DNA of 58,459 nt, taken from IMG/VR virus record IMGVR_UViG_3300030012_001987, positions 1 to 58,459 of that record; one strand, given 5' to 3'. Positions 24,376 to 32,748 of this stretch are shown piece after piece. Under the pieces are notes generated by a model, which saw nothing but the letters and a program-made list of their open reading frames with translations, was not told the DNA's origin and did no database searches. The position numbers and the translations under genes are program-made. How positions within the stretch are numbered: the stretch's first letter is position 1; every line of letters starts with the position of its first letter. Origin of the DNA: a virus.

Positions 24376-24893
24376 AGTGAAACCCAAGGGGACTGGTAAT
24401 CTCCTTGGATTAAAACAGAGTTTGCAAAGTAAAAAGTAGAAAGAGACAGGGTTTGCTAATTAGAGGTTGATTTCCCACGTAGCAGGGAGACAATTACAAC
24501 GGGATGCTTCGACTTGATATCATCGAGTAAGTCGTAAAGAATCAACCATCACATACAGGTTATGTTATAGCAGTAATACGTGTAGGCAAGTAAATCACGT
24601 TTGGATATTGAGATGTGGATACCATTTCATGCGTGGCGGGAGTCATGTATGAAACCACTATTTCCCCCTCCCGATGACATCGGCATAGGACGAATACTTC
24701 TCTGTAACAATTAGACTCCAACTGTCAGAGCGGAATGTTTACATTTCACATCTGACGGTAGAGAAACGGGGTTTGTTGCGAATAAAAAGGACAATTTTCT
24801 GTTTGACGTATCTTGGTTTAAGCCATCGGTTCCGAGCAACAAGGGGGTGGTTCCCCTGTCCTTCCCCACAACAAAAACAATAGGTGAATGAAA
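24376..24893 (+). ncRNA. Gene-free 0.5 kb region with nested stems, candidate structured RNA
   Basis: No open frame, but dense complementarity in sensible nesting. CCAAGGGGA/TCTCCTTGG is at 24384-24408. A long outer pair ACAGAG (24415-20)/CTCTGT (24700-05) is followed by AGTA/TACT. GGTTGATT/AATCAACC (24465-72 with 24540-47) encloses CGACTT/AAGTCG (24510-34). ACGTG/CACGT is at 24578-24600. TTTCAT/ATGAAA (24625-30 with 24649-54) crosses CGGGAG/CTCCCG (24637-42 with 24668-73), a possible H-type pseudoknot. CTGTCAGA/TCTGACGG is at 24722-24758. Orientation assumed from the flanking plus-strand genes. Confidence 0.5.
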
Positions 24894-25391
24894 ATGAATA
24901 TATTTGTATTAAGCGAATGCCCAACAGAGAGTGCAGAGATGATGGTGGATAAACACGTAGTTAAGATGCCGACTGAGAGTATGCAGATGATGTGTACCAT
25001 AGCGAATCTACATGACTACCAGACTCCATTTGCTCCGGTGATGCTGAATCACCCTTGCACCATTTGGGCGAGACAATCAAGACAGAACTTCAATTGGTTG
25101 CGAGAGCATACCCTTGCTCTTTGCAAGGAGTACACTCGCAGGTATGGTAAGCGACACAAGGTAGAGTGGTGTCTCAAAGAGTATGATGCCACGTGGATTA
25201 CCTTGGAGTCTGAACTACCAGACATCGGATTGACACCCTTCGCGGTTGCGATATCCGACCACATGAATTGTAGACAACTCGACGGCTTTGAGGATATGTC
25301 GGTTGTCGATAAGTATCGTGCGTACTATATGCACGACAAGAATCACTTCGCATCTTGGAAGACCAAGAAGCCAAGTTGGTTCACAGCGTAA
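24894..25391 (+). CDS. Conserved phage protein of unknown function
   Basis: 165 residues from the ATG at 24894, which is 6 bases after AGGTGA (an in-frame ATG at 24888 overlaps that site). It reads MNIFVLSECPTESAEMMVDKHVVKMPTESMQMM, then HPCTIWARQSRQNFNWL, CKEYTRRYGKRHK and LTPFAVAI, with a C terminus KKPSWFT. I recognise this arrangement (N-IF-L, D-KHVVKM, HPC-x-W-R-S-N, YGK-HK) from a widespread uncharacterised phage family. Conserved His, Lys and Cys suggest an enzyme, possibly acting on nucleic acid, but no activity is known to me. Confidence 0.75.
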   Translation: MNIFVLSECPTESAEMMVDKHVVKMPTESMQMMCTIANLHDYQTPFAPVMLNHPCTIWARQSRQNFNWLREHTLALCKEYTRRYGKRHKVEWCLKEYDATWITLESELPDIGLTPFAVAISDHMNCRQLDGFEDMSVVDKYRAYYMHDKNHFASWKTKKPSWFTA

Positions 25392-25400
25392 GACTCGCAA

Positions 25401-25500
25401 GAGCAGGGTTTGCCAAGTAAAAACGGGAAAGGTTTCTATCATTGGAATAGTGTTCAATTTTCTTTCTCTCTTCTGTAGCATGAACCCGTTTCCCCTGCTC
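25401..25500 (+). ncRNA. Long hairpin with AAGTAAA internal loop, candidate RNA
   Basis: GAGCAGGG (25401-08) pairs with CCCTGCTC (25493-500), and after the loop segment TTTGCCAAGTAAA, AACGGG (25422-27) pairs with CCCGTT (25485-90). The same order (outer stem, TTTGCAAAGTAAAA, inner stem) occurs at 24415-24438. It lies in a 205-base gap between genes; further on, GGTCAC-CA-GTGACC at 25506-25519 is a near-perfect palindrome that may be an operator. Confidence 0.5.
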
Positions 25501-25596
25501 GATGGGGTCACCAGTGACCTCACCTACGTTTCCGATAACTTCTGTTACACTGGAAAATAAAACAAATGAAATCTAGAGAGATAAAAGGTGAATAAA

Positions 25597-25884
25597 ATGA
25601 ATGGAATGATAGTTAAAACAATAGCAAGTGGAATAACATCCACATTACTGACATCAATGGTTGCAACATGGTATCTCATCCAAGAGTTTCTTGGTGAGAG
25701 CATGGCAATGCAGTTGATGATACCTGCATATGCATGGTCGTTGCTCACATTATGGGGTGACGAGATAAAGGATGTAATGAGAGGTAACAAGACAGTCGAG
25801 GAAGTTGTGGAGGATAACGTAGAGTTGGAACACTCTTGGGAATTCATCACAAGACAACTACCAAGATATAACAAGGAGGAATAA
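25597..25884 (+). CDS. Small membrane protein
   Basis: 95 residues from the ATG at 25597 (AGGTGAATAAA upstream). Two hydrophobic segments, about residues 4-27 (KTIASGITSTLLTSMVAT) and 36-52 (MAMQLMIPAYAWSLLTLW), are followed by a charged cytoplasmic-type tail ending RYNKEE. It could act in lysis, superinfection control or membrane attachment of replication, none of which can be decided from sequence. Confidence 0.65.
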   Translation: MNGMIVKTIASGITSTLLTSMVATWYLIQEFLGESMAMQLMIPAYAWSLLTLWGDEIKDVMRGNKTVEEVVEDNVELEHSWEFITRQLPRYNKEE

Positions 25885-25886
25885 GA

Positions 25887-26399
25887 ATGGCAGAAATGAC
25901 AGATGAAAGATGGAATGCAATAAAAACGAAAATAGAACTGTGGTTCAACAACCATCAGGATTGGGAGTCAGAGCATATCGAACTGATATCGGTTCCCAAC
26001 CTAGTCTCAGCAGGTGACAACAAGCCCGCGAAGAGAGTCGCGCTTTACAGCGCAATCAGGACTTGCTTCTCGGATATCGCTGACAAGCCCTTTACGACAG
26101 GGAAGAAGAGTGCGATGCCTGATGAGATTCAATCGTTCAGGGATGGACAGTTGGAGTTGTTGAAGAAGGCACTGATGGAAGCGTGGGACAACTCCCCGCA
26201 GATGCAACAGTTGCTTGTCAGGAACAAGAGAAGCGGTGGTGGGTTCTTCACTTCCGCAGAGGACTACGCTCAGTCAGTAGTGGACTCAACGAGACTGCGA
26301 ATGAACACGGCGTACAATGCTTACCTGAGAAGCGACGACAAGGCCGATTATGTATGGAACGGCAAGGACAACATGGATTGTCAGATAAACAAGGAATGA
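25887..26399 (+). CDS. Unknown early protein
   Basis: 170 residues behind AAGGAGGAATAAGA: MAEMTDERWNAIKTKIELWF. Helical, soluble, with a basic Gly-rich loop (LLVRNKRSGGGFF) and an Asp-rich C terminus. Possibly a distant paralogue of 22857-23318. No known domain or catalytic motif. Coupled to the membrane protein gene before it by a 2-base gap. Confidence 0.65.
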   Translation: MAEMTDERWNAIKTKIELWFNNHQDWESEHIELISVPNLVSAGDNKPAKRVALYSAIRTCFSDIADKPFTTGKKSAMPDEIQSFRDGQLELLKKALMEAWDNSPQMQQLLVRNKRSGGGFFTSAEDYAQSVVDSTRLRMNTAYNAYLRSDDKADYVWNGKDNMDCQINKE

Positions 26400-26403
26400 G
26401 AAT

Positions 26404-26610
26404 ATGAATGAAGAAGAGAAACTATGGAAAGAAGAGGGAATAGTGTTAGTAGGAAGCACGATGCGTAACGCACCTGTGTTCCTCAACAGAAAGCAGTTGA
26501 ACAAATTCAGTCGTGAGGACTTGAAGAGGTATCTTCTGGATGCACTGGATGAACTGGTCATTCTCCGTTACAGGAGAGGATTCAGTTGGATGGATGAGGT
26601 GATTGAGTAA
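26404..26610 (+). CDS. Small helical protein
   Basis: 68 residues: an acidic start, a short beta region (GIVLVGSTMRNAPVFLNRKQL), then helices (FSREDLKRYLLDALDELVILRYRRG). It may be a small protein-binding or DNA-binding unit; no family recognised. The last base of its stop codon overlaps the start of the next gene (TAATG). Confidence 0.62.
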   Translation: MNEEEKLWKEEGIVLVGSTMRNAPVFLNRKQLNKFSREDLKRYLLDALDELVILRYRRGFSWMDEVIE

Positions 26611-28562
26611 TGTCCTCTTTTGTGAAAGAACACAAGAAGATTCCATTTCTGGTGAATGGGATAACCAATGAGTTGTACTGGTCTAATGAGAGGACAGAAG
26701 GCAAATACAAGGCTTGGGGTAAGGACTGGAAGGAAAGTGCTGAGTTTCAATGCAAGACATGTGTTGTCTGTGGAGAGACTACATTGCTTGCTGATAAGTG
26801 TTTTACAACTTCAATCACCAAGTACGGAAACAGTCCCACCTTTTTCTTGAAGGGTATGACCTGTTCCGAGAAGTGCAAGAACGAACTAGAGCAGATGACC
26901 AGACGCTTGAAGTGGTCGGAGTTTGATAGGGATAAGTTACTATCATTGATTCGTGACTTTCGTGTGTCCCTCGGTTTGGAAGAAGGAGATACACCTACTA
27001 CATTCAAGCCTTGGGATTTGATTAAGATAACGAAGAAAGGACTCTCAAGAAAAACACGTAGACCAGAGAAGCATCCAATCATTGAGTCAAGTGAATATGC
27101 TCAGAGTCCACAGTGGAAAGCATTCGTGGATTATGTATTCTCACTAACTAGAGATGATAGGATGAACCTATTTGGTGCTAACAACCAAATGTCCACATGT
27201 AGAGCGGCTCAGTTGAACAAGGATAACACATTGAAAAACAGTCGTTTCTTTCTCAGGATAGTATATGCTGTTTCCAAGGAGGAGTTTCTGAATGCCCCGC
27301 TTTGGGCTTTACCAGCAGGTGCTAAGATTGCTTTGACTAGAGAGAAGAACCTTGACATGTACAAGAACTTCAACGTGAAACTACTCTTTGAGAAGATTAA
27401 GACCGAATTGTTTCCCGATGGTATGACACGTGAGGACTACAGACAATTCACAGACTACAAGACATATAGAGACCTGACTCAAAACCAATGGTGGTTTGCC
27501 CCTGTGTTTATGCGAGGCTCTACTGGAACTGAGTCTATTCGTGGAAAGATAGACACGTATTGGGACTTCATTGTAGGATTGCAACGACACGTTAACAGAG
27601 ATGAAAAAGGTAGGTTCCTACCAGCCAAGTTCAGACGATTGGACTATCTCGTTAGCAAGAATGATGGTCACAATAACAGAGGTATGGACTGGTCGAGGGC
27701 AGACATCAGGCGATGGGTGTTTGAGTATGTATTCCCTACACTCGATGTGAAGATAGATACGAAGAACTTCCCTGAGCATTCGACTGAGCAAGAATTGCAA
27801 GACGTAATCAATCTCACAATATTTGACTTGCAACTGGTTCCAGCGTACTACAAGGTAGTTGCGACATTGAAACAAAAACAAGAGCAAAGCGGAAACAGTA
27901 TCAAGAAGATAGTGGAGTATGCTTGGCCTGACTATGAGATGGAGACATCTTCTTGGACTAGAATGCACGCTTCCGAGAAACGTGGCAATCAGATGCTTGA
28001 GAAGGTATTCAGATACCATAACAAGAAGGGTTACGTCTATGGTGACTCAACTGCTATCTTAGTGGGAAAGAACACGAAGGTAAAGTATCCAGAACCCAGT
28101 GATGCATATATCAGGATAGATGGCAGACTAGGAAGAACACTAGCAATAGAGTTCCAAGGTTGCTATCATTATGTGGACAAACATGCCATGCATGAGGGTG
28201 AGGACTATGATGAGACCATGTTCCTACAGGGTGAGATACCCGCTTCGATGTTCGCCTATTGTATGGAGAATGGCATAGATACGCCATTGAAGTACAGGCA
28301 GTATCTAGACAGGCAGTGCAGGATAGCATGTGAGGAGAACGGATACGGTACTCCTATCTACATCATACTGTCCAAACATGCCTATCCAGTCGAAGGGGTT
28401 CATGGCGACATCCGATTATGGAACAGGAGATATGTCGATACTCCGAACTGTAAGTACAGAGACCAGATGGGTCTCGCTGAGACATTCGACCTGCAAGGAA
28501 GGGAAGACATTGGTGATATGATTAGAGAGTATTACCACAACGTAATAGAAGAGGAGGAATGA
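26610..28562 (+). CDS. Large protein with N-terminal zinc region and C-terminal PD-(D/E)xK-like nuclease
   Basis: 650 residues. Residues 48-95 contain Cys clusters (CKTCVVCG, then C..., CSEKC) able to bind zinc. The middle is unrecognised, helical and basic. The C-terminal 180 residues look like a Vsr/HNH-adjacent PD-(D/E)xK nuclease: DAYIRIDGRLGRTLAIEFQG (Asp, then Glu-x-Gln), CYHYVDKH, and after a helix CRIACEENGYGTPIYI. This suggests a structure-specific or restriction-like DNA nuclease acting in replication, host DNA breakdown or competition. It ends IEEEE, with the ribosome site of the next gene inside that tail. Confidence 0.6.
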   Translation: MSSFVKEHKKIPFLVNGITNELYWSNERTEGKYKAWGKDWKESAEFQCKTCVVCGETTLLADKCFTTSITKYGNSPTFFLKGMTCSEKCKNELEQMTRRLKWSEFDRDKLLSLIRDFRVSLGLEEGDTPTTFKPWDLIKITKKGLSRKTRRPEKHPIIESSEYAQSPQWKAFVDYVFSLTRDDRMNLFGANNQMSTCRAAQLNKDNTLKNSRFFLRIVYAVSKEEFLNAPLWALPAGAKIALTREKNLDMYKNFNVKLLFEKIKTELFPDGMTREDYRQFTDYKTYRDLTQNQWWFAPVFMRGSTGTESIRGKIDTYWDFIVGLQRHVNRDEKGRFLPAKFRRLDYLVSKNDGHNNRGMDWSRADIRRWVFEYVFPTLDVKIDTKNFPEHSTEQELQDVINLTIFDLQLVPAYYKVVATLKQKQEQSGNSIKKIVEYAWPDYEMETSSWTRMHASEKRGNQMLEKVFRYHNKKGYVYGDSTAILVGKNTKVKYPEPSDAYIRIDGRLGRTLAIEFQGCYHYVDKHAMHEGEDYDETMFLQGEIPASMFAYCMENGIDTPLKYRQYLDRQCRIACEENGYGTPIYIILSKHAYPVEGVHGDIRLWNRRYVDTPNCKYRDQMGLAETFDLQGREDIGDMIREYYHNVIEEEE

Positions 28563-28564
28563 AA

Positions 28565-28801
28565 ATGAGAAATGAAACAAATGTAGAATTTAGGTTGGTG
28601 AATGATGAGGAGATGCCACCTATCGTGATAACGATGAATGACAACGACAGCCCGAAGGTTGTGTTGAATGCCGACCACAAGATATGGCTTGCGTTACATC
28701 GCAAGACCATAGGTGGTTGTGCAGAGGCTCTGTATGAGAAGATAGACGAGTTGCTCACAGCACACCTACAGGAGCAACGCGCATACGAGAGGATGGATTA
28801 G
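28565..28801 (+). CDS. Small beta-rich protein
   Basis: 78 residues from the second ATG (28565), which is properly spaced from GAGGAATGAAA. A beta-rich first half (VEFRLVNDEEMPPIVITMNDND) is followed by an amphipathic helix (ALYEKIDELLTAHLQEQRAY). Its stop is immediately followed by the next ATG. No recognised family. Confidence 0.62.
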   Translation: MRNETNVEFRLVNDEEMPPIVITMNDNDSPKVVLNADHKIWLALHRKTIGGCAEALYEKIDELLTAHLQEQRAYERMD

Positions 28802-29947
28802 ATGCAGGATGTGAAGTACAAGAGAGAACTAGGTGATGGTCGCTGGGACAGGAAACTGAAGGAGAACATGGTTGCACTGTCGAAGGCAGACAACTACGAT
28901 GATGCCAAGCGTGAGTGGATTGCCACTGGTGAGGTTTGGTGGAGAGGTCTCAGAGTACCACAACCTAGTTGGGTTACCAACGAAGGCTATTGCCTGTGCG
29001 GTCACCATATCGTGTATCACTATGAGATACACAACACGGAGACAAACACAAGGATGGCAGTTGGCTCTGACCACATCAACTCGTATCTAATCATGCGAGC
29101 AATCCGTGAGGAGACTGGTCTGAAAGATGGCGAGATTACTGACTCCATGATTGATGAGTGGGTTACAGTGAGAGTCGATGCTCTCATCAAGACTGCTTGG
29201 TGGAACAACCATGGTGATGACTTCACTGAGATGTTCGATGACATCAAGGAACTCGACTTGAGGTTGAATGTCAGGCAGACTGGCAAGAGAATCTACAACC
29301 ATGAGTTGCAGTACTACGAGGACATCACTGCCATTCGCAAGGTATCGAGTGGCAAGTTCGGTGACCCCGACTACGAGATGTCATCCATCGTATGGAGATG
29401 GAATCATCCTGACAACCCGAAGGCACAGATACACACAAGGGGATATCCCAATGACAAACTGTGGAAGGACTTGACTATGTTTTGGGCCTTCATCGAGCAA
29501 CACAAGGAGAAGGTATCTCAGTTGGATGAGAAGGTCGCACTGAGGATTGAGGAGTTGAAGAACCACAAGGAGGAAGTTCTCGCACGTAGGGAGAGGAGAC
29601 TTGAGCAACTTGCCATTGCTGAATCCGCAAGGAAGCAGAAGGAGCAAGAGAGGTTTGAGGTATCCTGTGATTACTACGGTTGGAGAGCATTCGATGAGAC
29701 TGATGGAATCAACGATTGGGAAAGGAGATTCTTAACCGACATGAGAAACAGAATCCTGCAAAACTATGAGCCTACCGAGAGTCAGGCTGAACAACTAAAT
29801 AGGATAATAAATCGCAACGATAAGCCAGCAAGCGAGAAACAACTGGCGTATGTTGTAGCGTTAGGGTACGGAGAAGACACATCAGAAATGACGAGTAGGC
29901 AAGTATCCATAATAATAGACAAACTGAAAGGTGAAAAAAATGAGTGA
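28802..29947 (+). CDS. Zinc-containing phage protein with C-terminal helical domain
   Basis: 381 residues. Residues about 63-100 have a phage-type single Cys pair unit, YCLCGHHIVYHYEIHNTETN...VGSDHI, in which His replaces the usual second Cys pair. A long coiled coil with KEEVLARRERRLEQLAI follows. The last 70 residues (ASEKQLAYVVALGYGEDTSEMTSRQVSIIIDKLK) form a compact helical unit often found at the C terminus of phage DNA-processing proteins. Possibly a DNA-binding accessory factor. It overlaps the next gene by 8 bases. Confidence 0.65.
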   Translation: MQDVKYKRELGDGRWDRKLKENMVALSKADNYDDAKREWIATGEVWWRGLRVPQPSWVTNEGYCLCGHHIVYHYEIHNTETNTRMAVGSDHINSYLIMRAIREETGLKDGEITDSMIDEWVTVRVDALIKTAWWNNHGDDFTEMFDDIKELDLRLNVRQTGKRIYNHELQYYEDITAIRKVSSGKFGDPDYEMSSIVWRWNHPDNPKAQIHTRGYPNDKLWKDLTMFWAFIEQHKEKVSQLDEKVALRIEELKNHKEEVLARRERRLEQLAIAESARKQKEQERFEVSCDYYGWRAFDETDGINDWERRFLTDMRNRILQNYEPTESQAEQLNRIINRNDKPASEKQLAYVVALGYGEDTSEMTSRQVSIIIDKLKGEKNE

Positions 29948-30197
29948 TAAGAAAACAACGAAGAAAGCAACAACGAAGAAAGATGAGGAGGAGGCGCAGG
30001 AAGCCTTGGCTCAATTGCAACAGAACGCAATGAACCTACAGGGGACTGCACAGAACCTCGCCAATCAACTGTCTCAGTACATGCAACTATGCAAGCACTA
30101 CGAGCAGACGATTAACATCCTCACAGGTAGGCTCCAAGAACAGCAGAGGTTGGTGGAGCAACTACAGCAACAGCAGAACGTACCGGAGTCTTCATAG
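29940..30197 (+). CDS. Coiled-coil protein
   Basis: 85 residues: a Lys/Thr-rich basic start (MSDKKTTKKATTKKD) followed by an uninterrupted Gln/Leu-rich coiled coil (QALAQ..., LQEQQRLVEQLQQQQ). The ATG at 29940 is 5-6 bases after AGGTGAAA. It probably dimerises or trimerises; partner unknown. A small hairpin (GAGTCT-TCAT-AGACTC, 30186-30201) covers its stop codon. Confidence 0.7.
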   Translation: MSDKKTTKKATTKKDEEEAQEALAQLQQNAMNLQGTAQNLANQLSQYMQLCKHYEQTINILTGRLQEQQRLVEQLQQQQNVPESS

Positions 30198-30232
30198 ACT
30201 CTGACTTAGTGGAACGAATAGGAGATAATAAT

Positions 30233-30439
30233 ATGAAATTGAGAATAATGAATGACACAGGACACACTGTACTAGATGACGTAACTGTTTCGGATGTCAT
30301 CGACCAAATCAACGACCATCCCACACACTGGGTTTTCGTTGAGGGCGAGATGGTATCGAGACAGGAAATCCCGAACATCAGTTGGGATGAGGTTGATACT
30401 GTCAACCTAATTCCGGCCATGGTCGGAGGCTCACTCTGA
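30233..30439 (+). CDS. Ubiquitin-like beta-grasp protein (ThiS/MoaD/SAMP-like) with C-terminal GG
   Basis: 68 residues from the ATG at 30233 (GGAGATAATA upstream). Order of elements matches a beta-grasp: MKLRIMNDTG, HTVLDDVTV, helix DVIDQINDH, strand WVFVEGEMVSR, and final strand DTVNLIPAMVGG followed by SL. The last part closely resembles ThiS/MoaD, whose C-terminal Gly-Gly is adenylated by an E1 enzyme. Two residues after GG would need removal, a job for a JAMM peptidase. Both an E1-like gene (35063-35662) and a JAMM gene (36462-37121) lie downstream in the same transcription direction. Either a protein modifier or a sulfur carrier. Confidence 0.65.
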   Translation: MKLRIMNDTGHTVLDDVTVSDVIDQINDHPTHWVFVEGEMVSRQEIPNISWDEVDTVNLIPAMVGGSL

Positions 30440-30596
30440 GCCTAACTCGTTCTTACTGAGCAATGCTTAAGTGCAACTCTGCATAATTTGCCTAAGCATT
30501 ATAGGTCTGCTGAGTAACGCAAAAAACCCCAGCAACGGGGAAGATAGTTGTCAATCGGGTGAGAAGCCCGATAACCAAATTTTCGGAGAGAGAAGA
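30440..30596 (+). promoter_or_regulatory. Structured leader of the ribonucleotide reductase gene
   Basis: A 157-base gap with ordered stems: CGTT-CTT-ACT with AGT-AACG as outer pair; AATGCTTA/TAAGCATT (30462-69 with 30493-500) enclosing TGCA/TGCA; CCCC-AGCAAC-GGGG (30527-40); and ATCGGG/CCCGAT (30554-59 with 30567-72) extended by GTT/AAC. The ribosome site GGAGAGAGAAGA follows. A candidate 'nrdJ motif' RNA upstream of class II reductases has been described from marine metagenomes; this may be that motif or a different cis-regulatory RNA. The conserved cobalamin-riboswitch core is not visible. Confidence 0.6.
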
Positions 30597-32465
30597 ATGG
30601 AATTACAACAAGAAATATTGTCAGAAATAACAACGAACATGAAGTATGCAAAGTACTTGCCTCTTGAATTCAGGAGGGAATCTTGGAAAGAGATTGTAGA
30701 AAGGAACAAGGAAATGCACAAGAAGAAATTCGCACACATTCAGGGGTTTGACGAGAAGATAGATTATGTCTATGACAACTTCGTTCTAACCAAGAAAGTG
30801 CTACCATCCATGCGCTCCATGCAATTTGCAGGGAAGCCGATTGACTTGTCTCCGAATAGAATATACAACTGTGCTTACATGGCTATCGATTCTACGATAG
30901 CATTCTCGGAAGCCATGTTCCTGTTGCTGGGCGGCACAGGAGTTGGATACTCTGTTCAGAGACACCACGTATCAAAATTGGATACAATACAGAAGCCTAA
31001 TCCTGAGAGGACATACAGGCATCTAGTTGCGGATTCGATAGAAGGATGGGCTGATGCAGTCAAGGTATTATTTGACGCATACACAGGAGACAGGAGAACA
31101 ACACCAAGGTTCGACTACTCCGACGTAAGACCGAAGGGTAGTCAATTGAAGACTAGTGGTGGTAAAGCACCCGGCCCTGCTCCATTGAAGAAGTGCATAG
31201 TTACCATAGAGAACATGCTACTTAACATGGAAGATGGTCATCAAATTACACCAATCGAAGCACATGACATGATGTGCCACATCGCAGATGCAGTTCTTGC
31301 TGGTGGTATCAGAAGAGCCGCAATGATTAGTCTGTTCAATGCAGACGACAACGAGATGATTAACTCAAAGAATGGTCACTATTGGGAGACCAATCCACAG
31401 AGAGCGAGAGCGAACAACTCAGCAGTTCTCATCAGAGAGAAGTGCGAGAAGGAGTTCTTCGATGACTTGTGGAATAGAACCAGAGCCAATAAGACTGGTG
31501 AGCCGGGTATATTCTTCTCCAATGACAAGGATTGGGGAACAAATCCCTGTGCAGAAATTTCGCTGAAAAATCATCAGTTCTGCAATCTCTGCGAAATCAA
31601 TGTATCCACTGTCAGTAGTCAGAAGGATTTGGAAGAAAGAGTAGAAGCCGCAACCATCATAGGAACGATGCAAGCGTGTTACACTGACTTCCATTATCTA
31701 CGACAGTCTTGGAAGAATACAACAGAGAAGGAAGCACTCGTCGGTATATCAATGACTGGCATCGCAAGTAATGCCCTCAAGGACTTGAATCTTGAGAGAG
31801 CATCAGATTGCGCAGTCATCGTCAACAAGACATATGCCGACATGTTAGGAATCAACTCAGCCGCAAGAGTGACCTGTGTGAAACCTGCTGGTACTACCAG
31901 TCTGGTACTCGGCACTTCCTCTGGAATACATGCTTGGTACTCCGAGTATTACATACGAAGAATCAGAGTGATGAAGAACGAGGCAATGTATCTGTATCTG
32001 AATGAGATGCTACCTGAGTTGGTAGAGGATGATGAGTGGGATGACAACCAAGCAATACTTGCTATCCCACAGAAAGCACCGAAGGGTGACATCATCACAA
32101 GAGAGGAGTCTGCTCTATCCATGTTGGAGAGATTGAAGAAGTATTCAATCGAGTGGGTGAGAAGGGGACATATCAGTGGGGTCAACTCACACAATGTCTC
32201 CGCCACTGTTAACGTCAGAGATGACGAATGGGAGACAGTGAAGGAATGGATGTGGGACAACAGAGAATACTACAACGGTATCTCTGTCCTGCCATTCGAC
32301 AACGGTGTGTACACACAAGCACCGTTTGAGGCTATTGAGAAAGAACAATACGAGGATATGTTCGCCAAATTACAATCAATTGACCTAACACAGGTCAAGG
32401 AATACAATGATAATACCAATCTGCAAGGCGAAGTTGCTTGTGCAGGTGGTGCATGTGAAATATAA
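30597..32465 (+). CDS. nrdJ: Class II (adenosylcobalamin-dependent) ribonucleotide reductase
   Basis: 622 residues from the ATG at 30597 (the frame is open upstream but lies in the leader). It makes deoxyribonucleotides for viral DNA. Visible features: NCAYMAID (first catalytic Cys), a Gly-rich turn LGGTGVGYSVQ, NPCAEISL and FCNLCEIN (the active-site loop Cys/Glu), GTTSLVLGTSSGIH, and the C-terminal redox pair in CAGGACEI. Length and motifs match the monomeric ribonucleoside-triphosphate reductase type. No NrdB-like subunit is present, as expected for class II. No N-terminal ATP-cone. The host must supply or import B12. Confidence 0.9.
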   Translation: MELQQEILSEITTNMKYAKYLPLEFRRESWKEIVERNKEMHKKKFAHIQGFDEKIDYVYDNFVLTKKVLPSMRSMQFAGKPIDLSPNRIYNCAYMAIDSTIAFSEAMFLLLGGTGVGYSVQRHHVSKLDTIQKPNPERTYRHLVADSIEGWADAVKVLFDAYTGDRRTTPRFDYSDVRPKGSQLKTSGGKAPGPAPLKKCIVTIENMLLNMEDGHQITPIEAHDMMCHIADAVLAGGIRRAAMISLFNADDNEMINSKNGHYWETNPQRARANNSAVLIREKCEKEFFDDLWNRTRANKTGEPGIFFSNDKDWGTNPCAEISLKNHQFCNLCEINVSTVSSQKDLEERVEAATIIGTMQACYTDFHYLRQSWKNTTEKEALVGISMTGIASNALKDLNLERASDCAVIVNKTYADMLGINSAARVTCVKPAGTTSLVLGTSSGIHAWYSEYYIRRIRVMKNEAMYLYLNEMLPELVEDDEWDDNQAILAIPQKAPKGDIITREESALSMLERLKKYSIEWVRRGHISGVNSHNVSATVNVRDDEWETVKEWMWDNREYYNGISVLPFDNGVYTQAPFEAIEKEQYEDMFAKLQSIDLTQVKEYNDNTNLQGEVACAGGACEI

Positions 32466-32748
32466 CGAAAAGGCGTGGTTATCAATAGAAGACGAAATCG
32501 TAGATTCAATGGTAAATGCGGGTGCAAAGGACAGCATCCGCACTTGGTATTGGAGATACAGAGAAGAACACATTCAACTCGCTGAGTTGAGACATGGGAT
32601 ATTGAGACTGATAAAGCAAGGGTATTCGGCTTTGAAGGACATGGATGACATACAAAACCTGTATGACAGAAAGGAATACTATAGAATAAACAAACAAGAA
32701 TATGGTGATTACTATGAAAATGAAATTTACAATACCGAGAACAGGTGA
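32455..32748 (+). CDS. Small helical protein, unknown
   Basis: 97 residues from a GTG at 32455 that overlaps the end of the reductase and has AGGTGG upstream (VKYNEKAWLSIEDE). It is helical and rich in Tyr, Arg and Glu (TWYWRYREEHIQLAEL), ending in a Tyr/Asn-rich tail. Coupling to the reductase suggests a role in the same step or simply co-expression. No family recognised. Confidence 0.6.
   Translation: MKYNEKAWLSIEDEIVDSMVNAGAKDSIRTWYWRYREEHIQLAELRHGILRLIKQGYSALKDMDDIQNLYDRKEYYRINKQEYGDYYENEIYNTENR

Noticed and set aside
25454-25480. Polypyrimidine tract followed by AG, looking like a eukaryotic 3' splice site
   Set aside because: No gene is interrupted here and there is no matching 5' site; archaeal viruses of this kind do not use spliceosomal introns.
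30440-30596. Cobalamin riboswitch before the B12-dependent reductase
   Set aside because: The conserved core (GCCACTG and the long B12-box pairing) is not readable; the stems are better described as an unassigned leader or nrdJ-type RNA.
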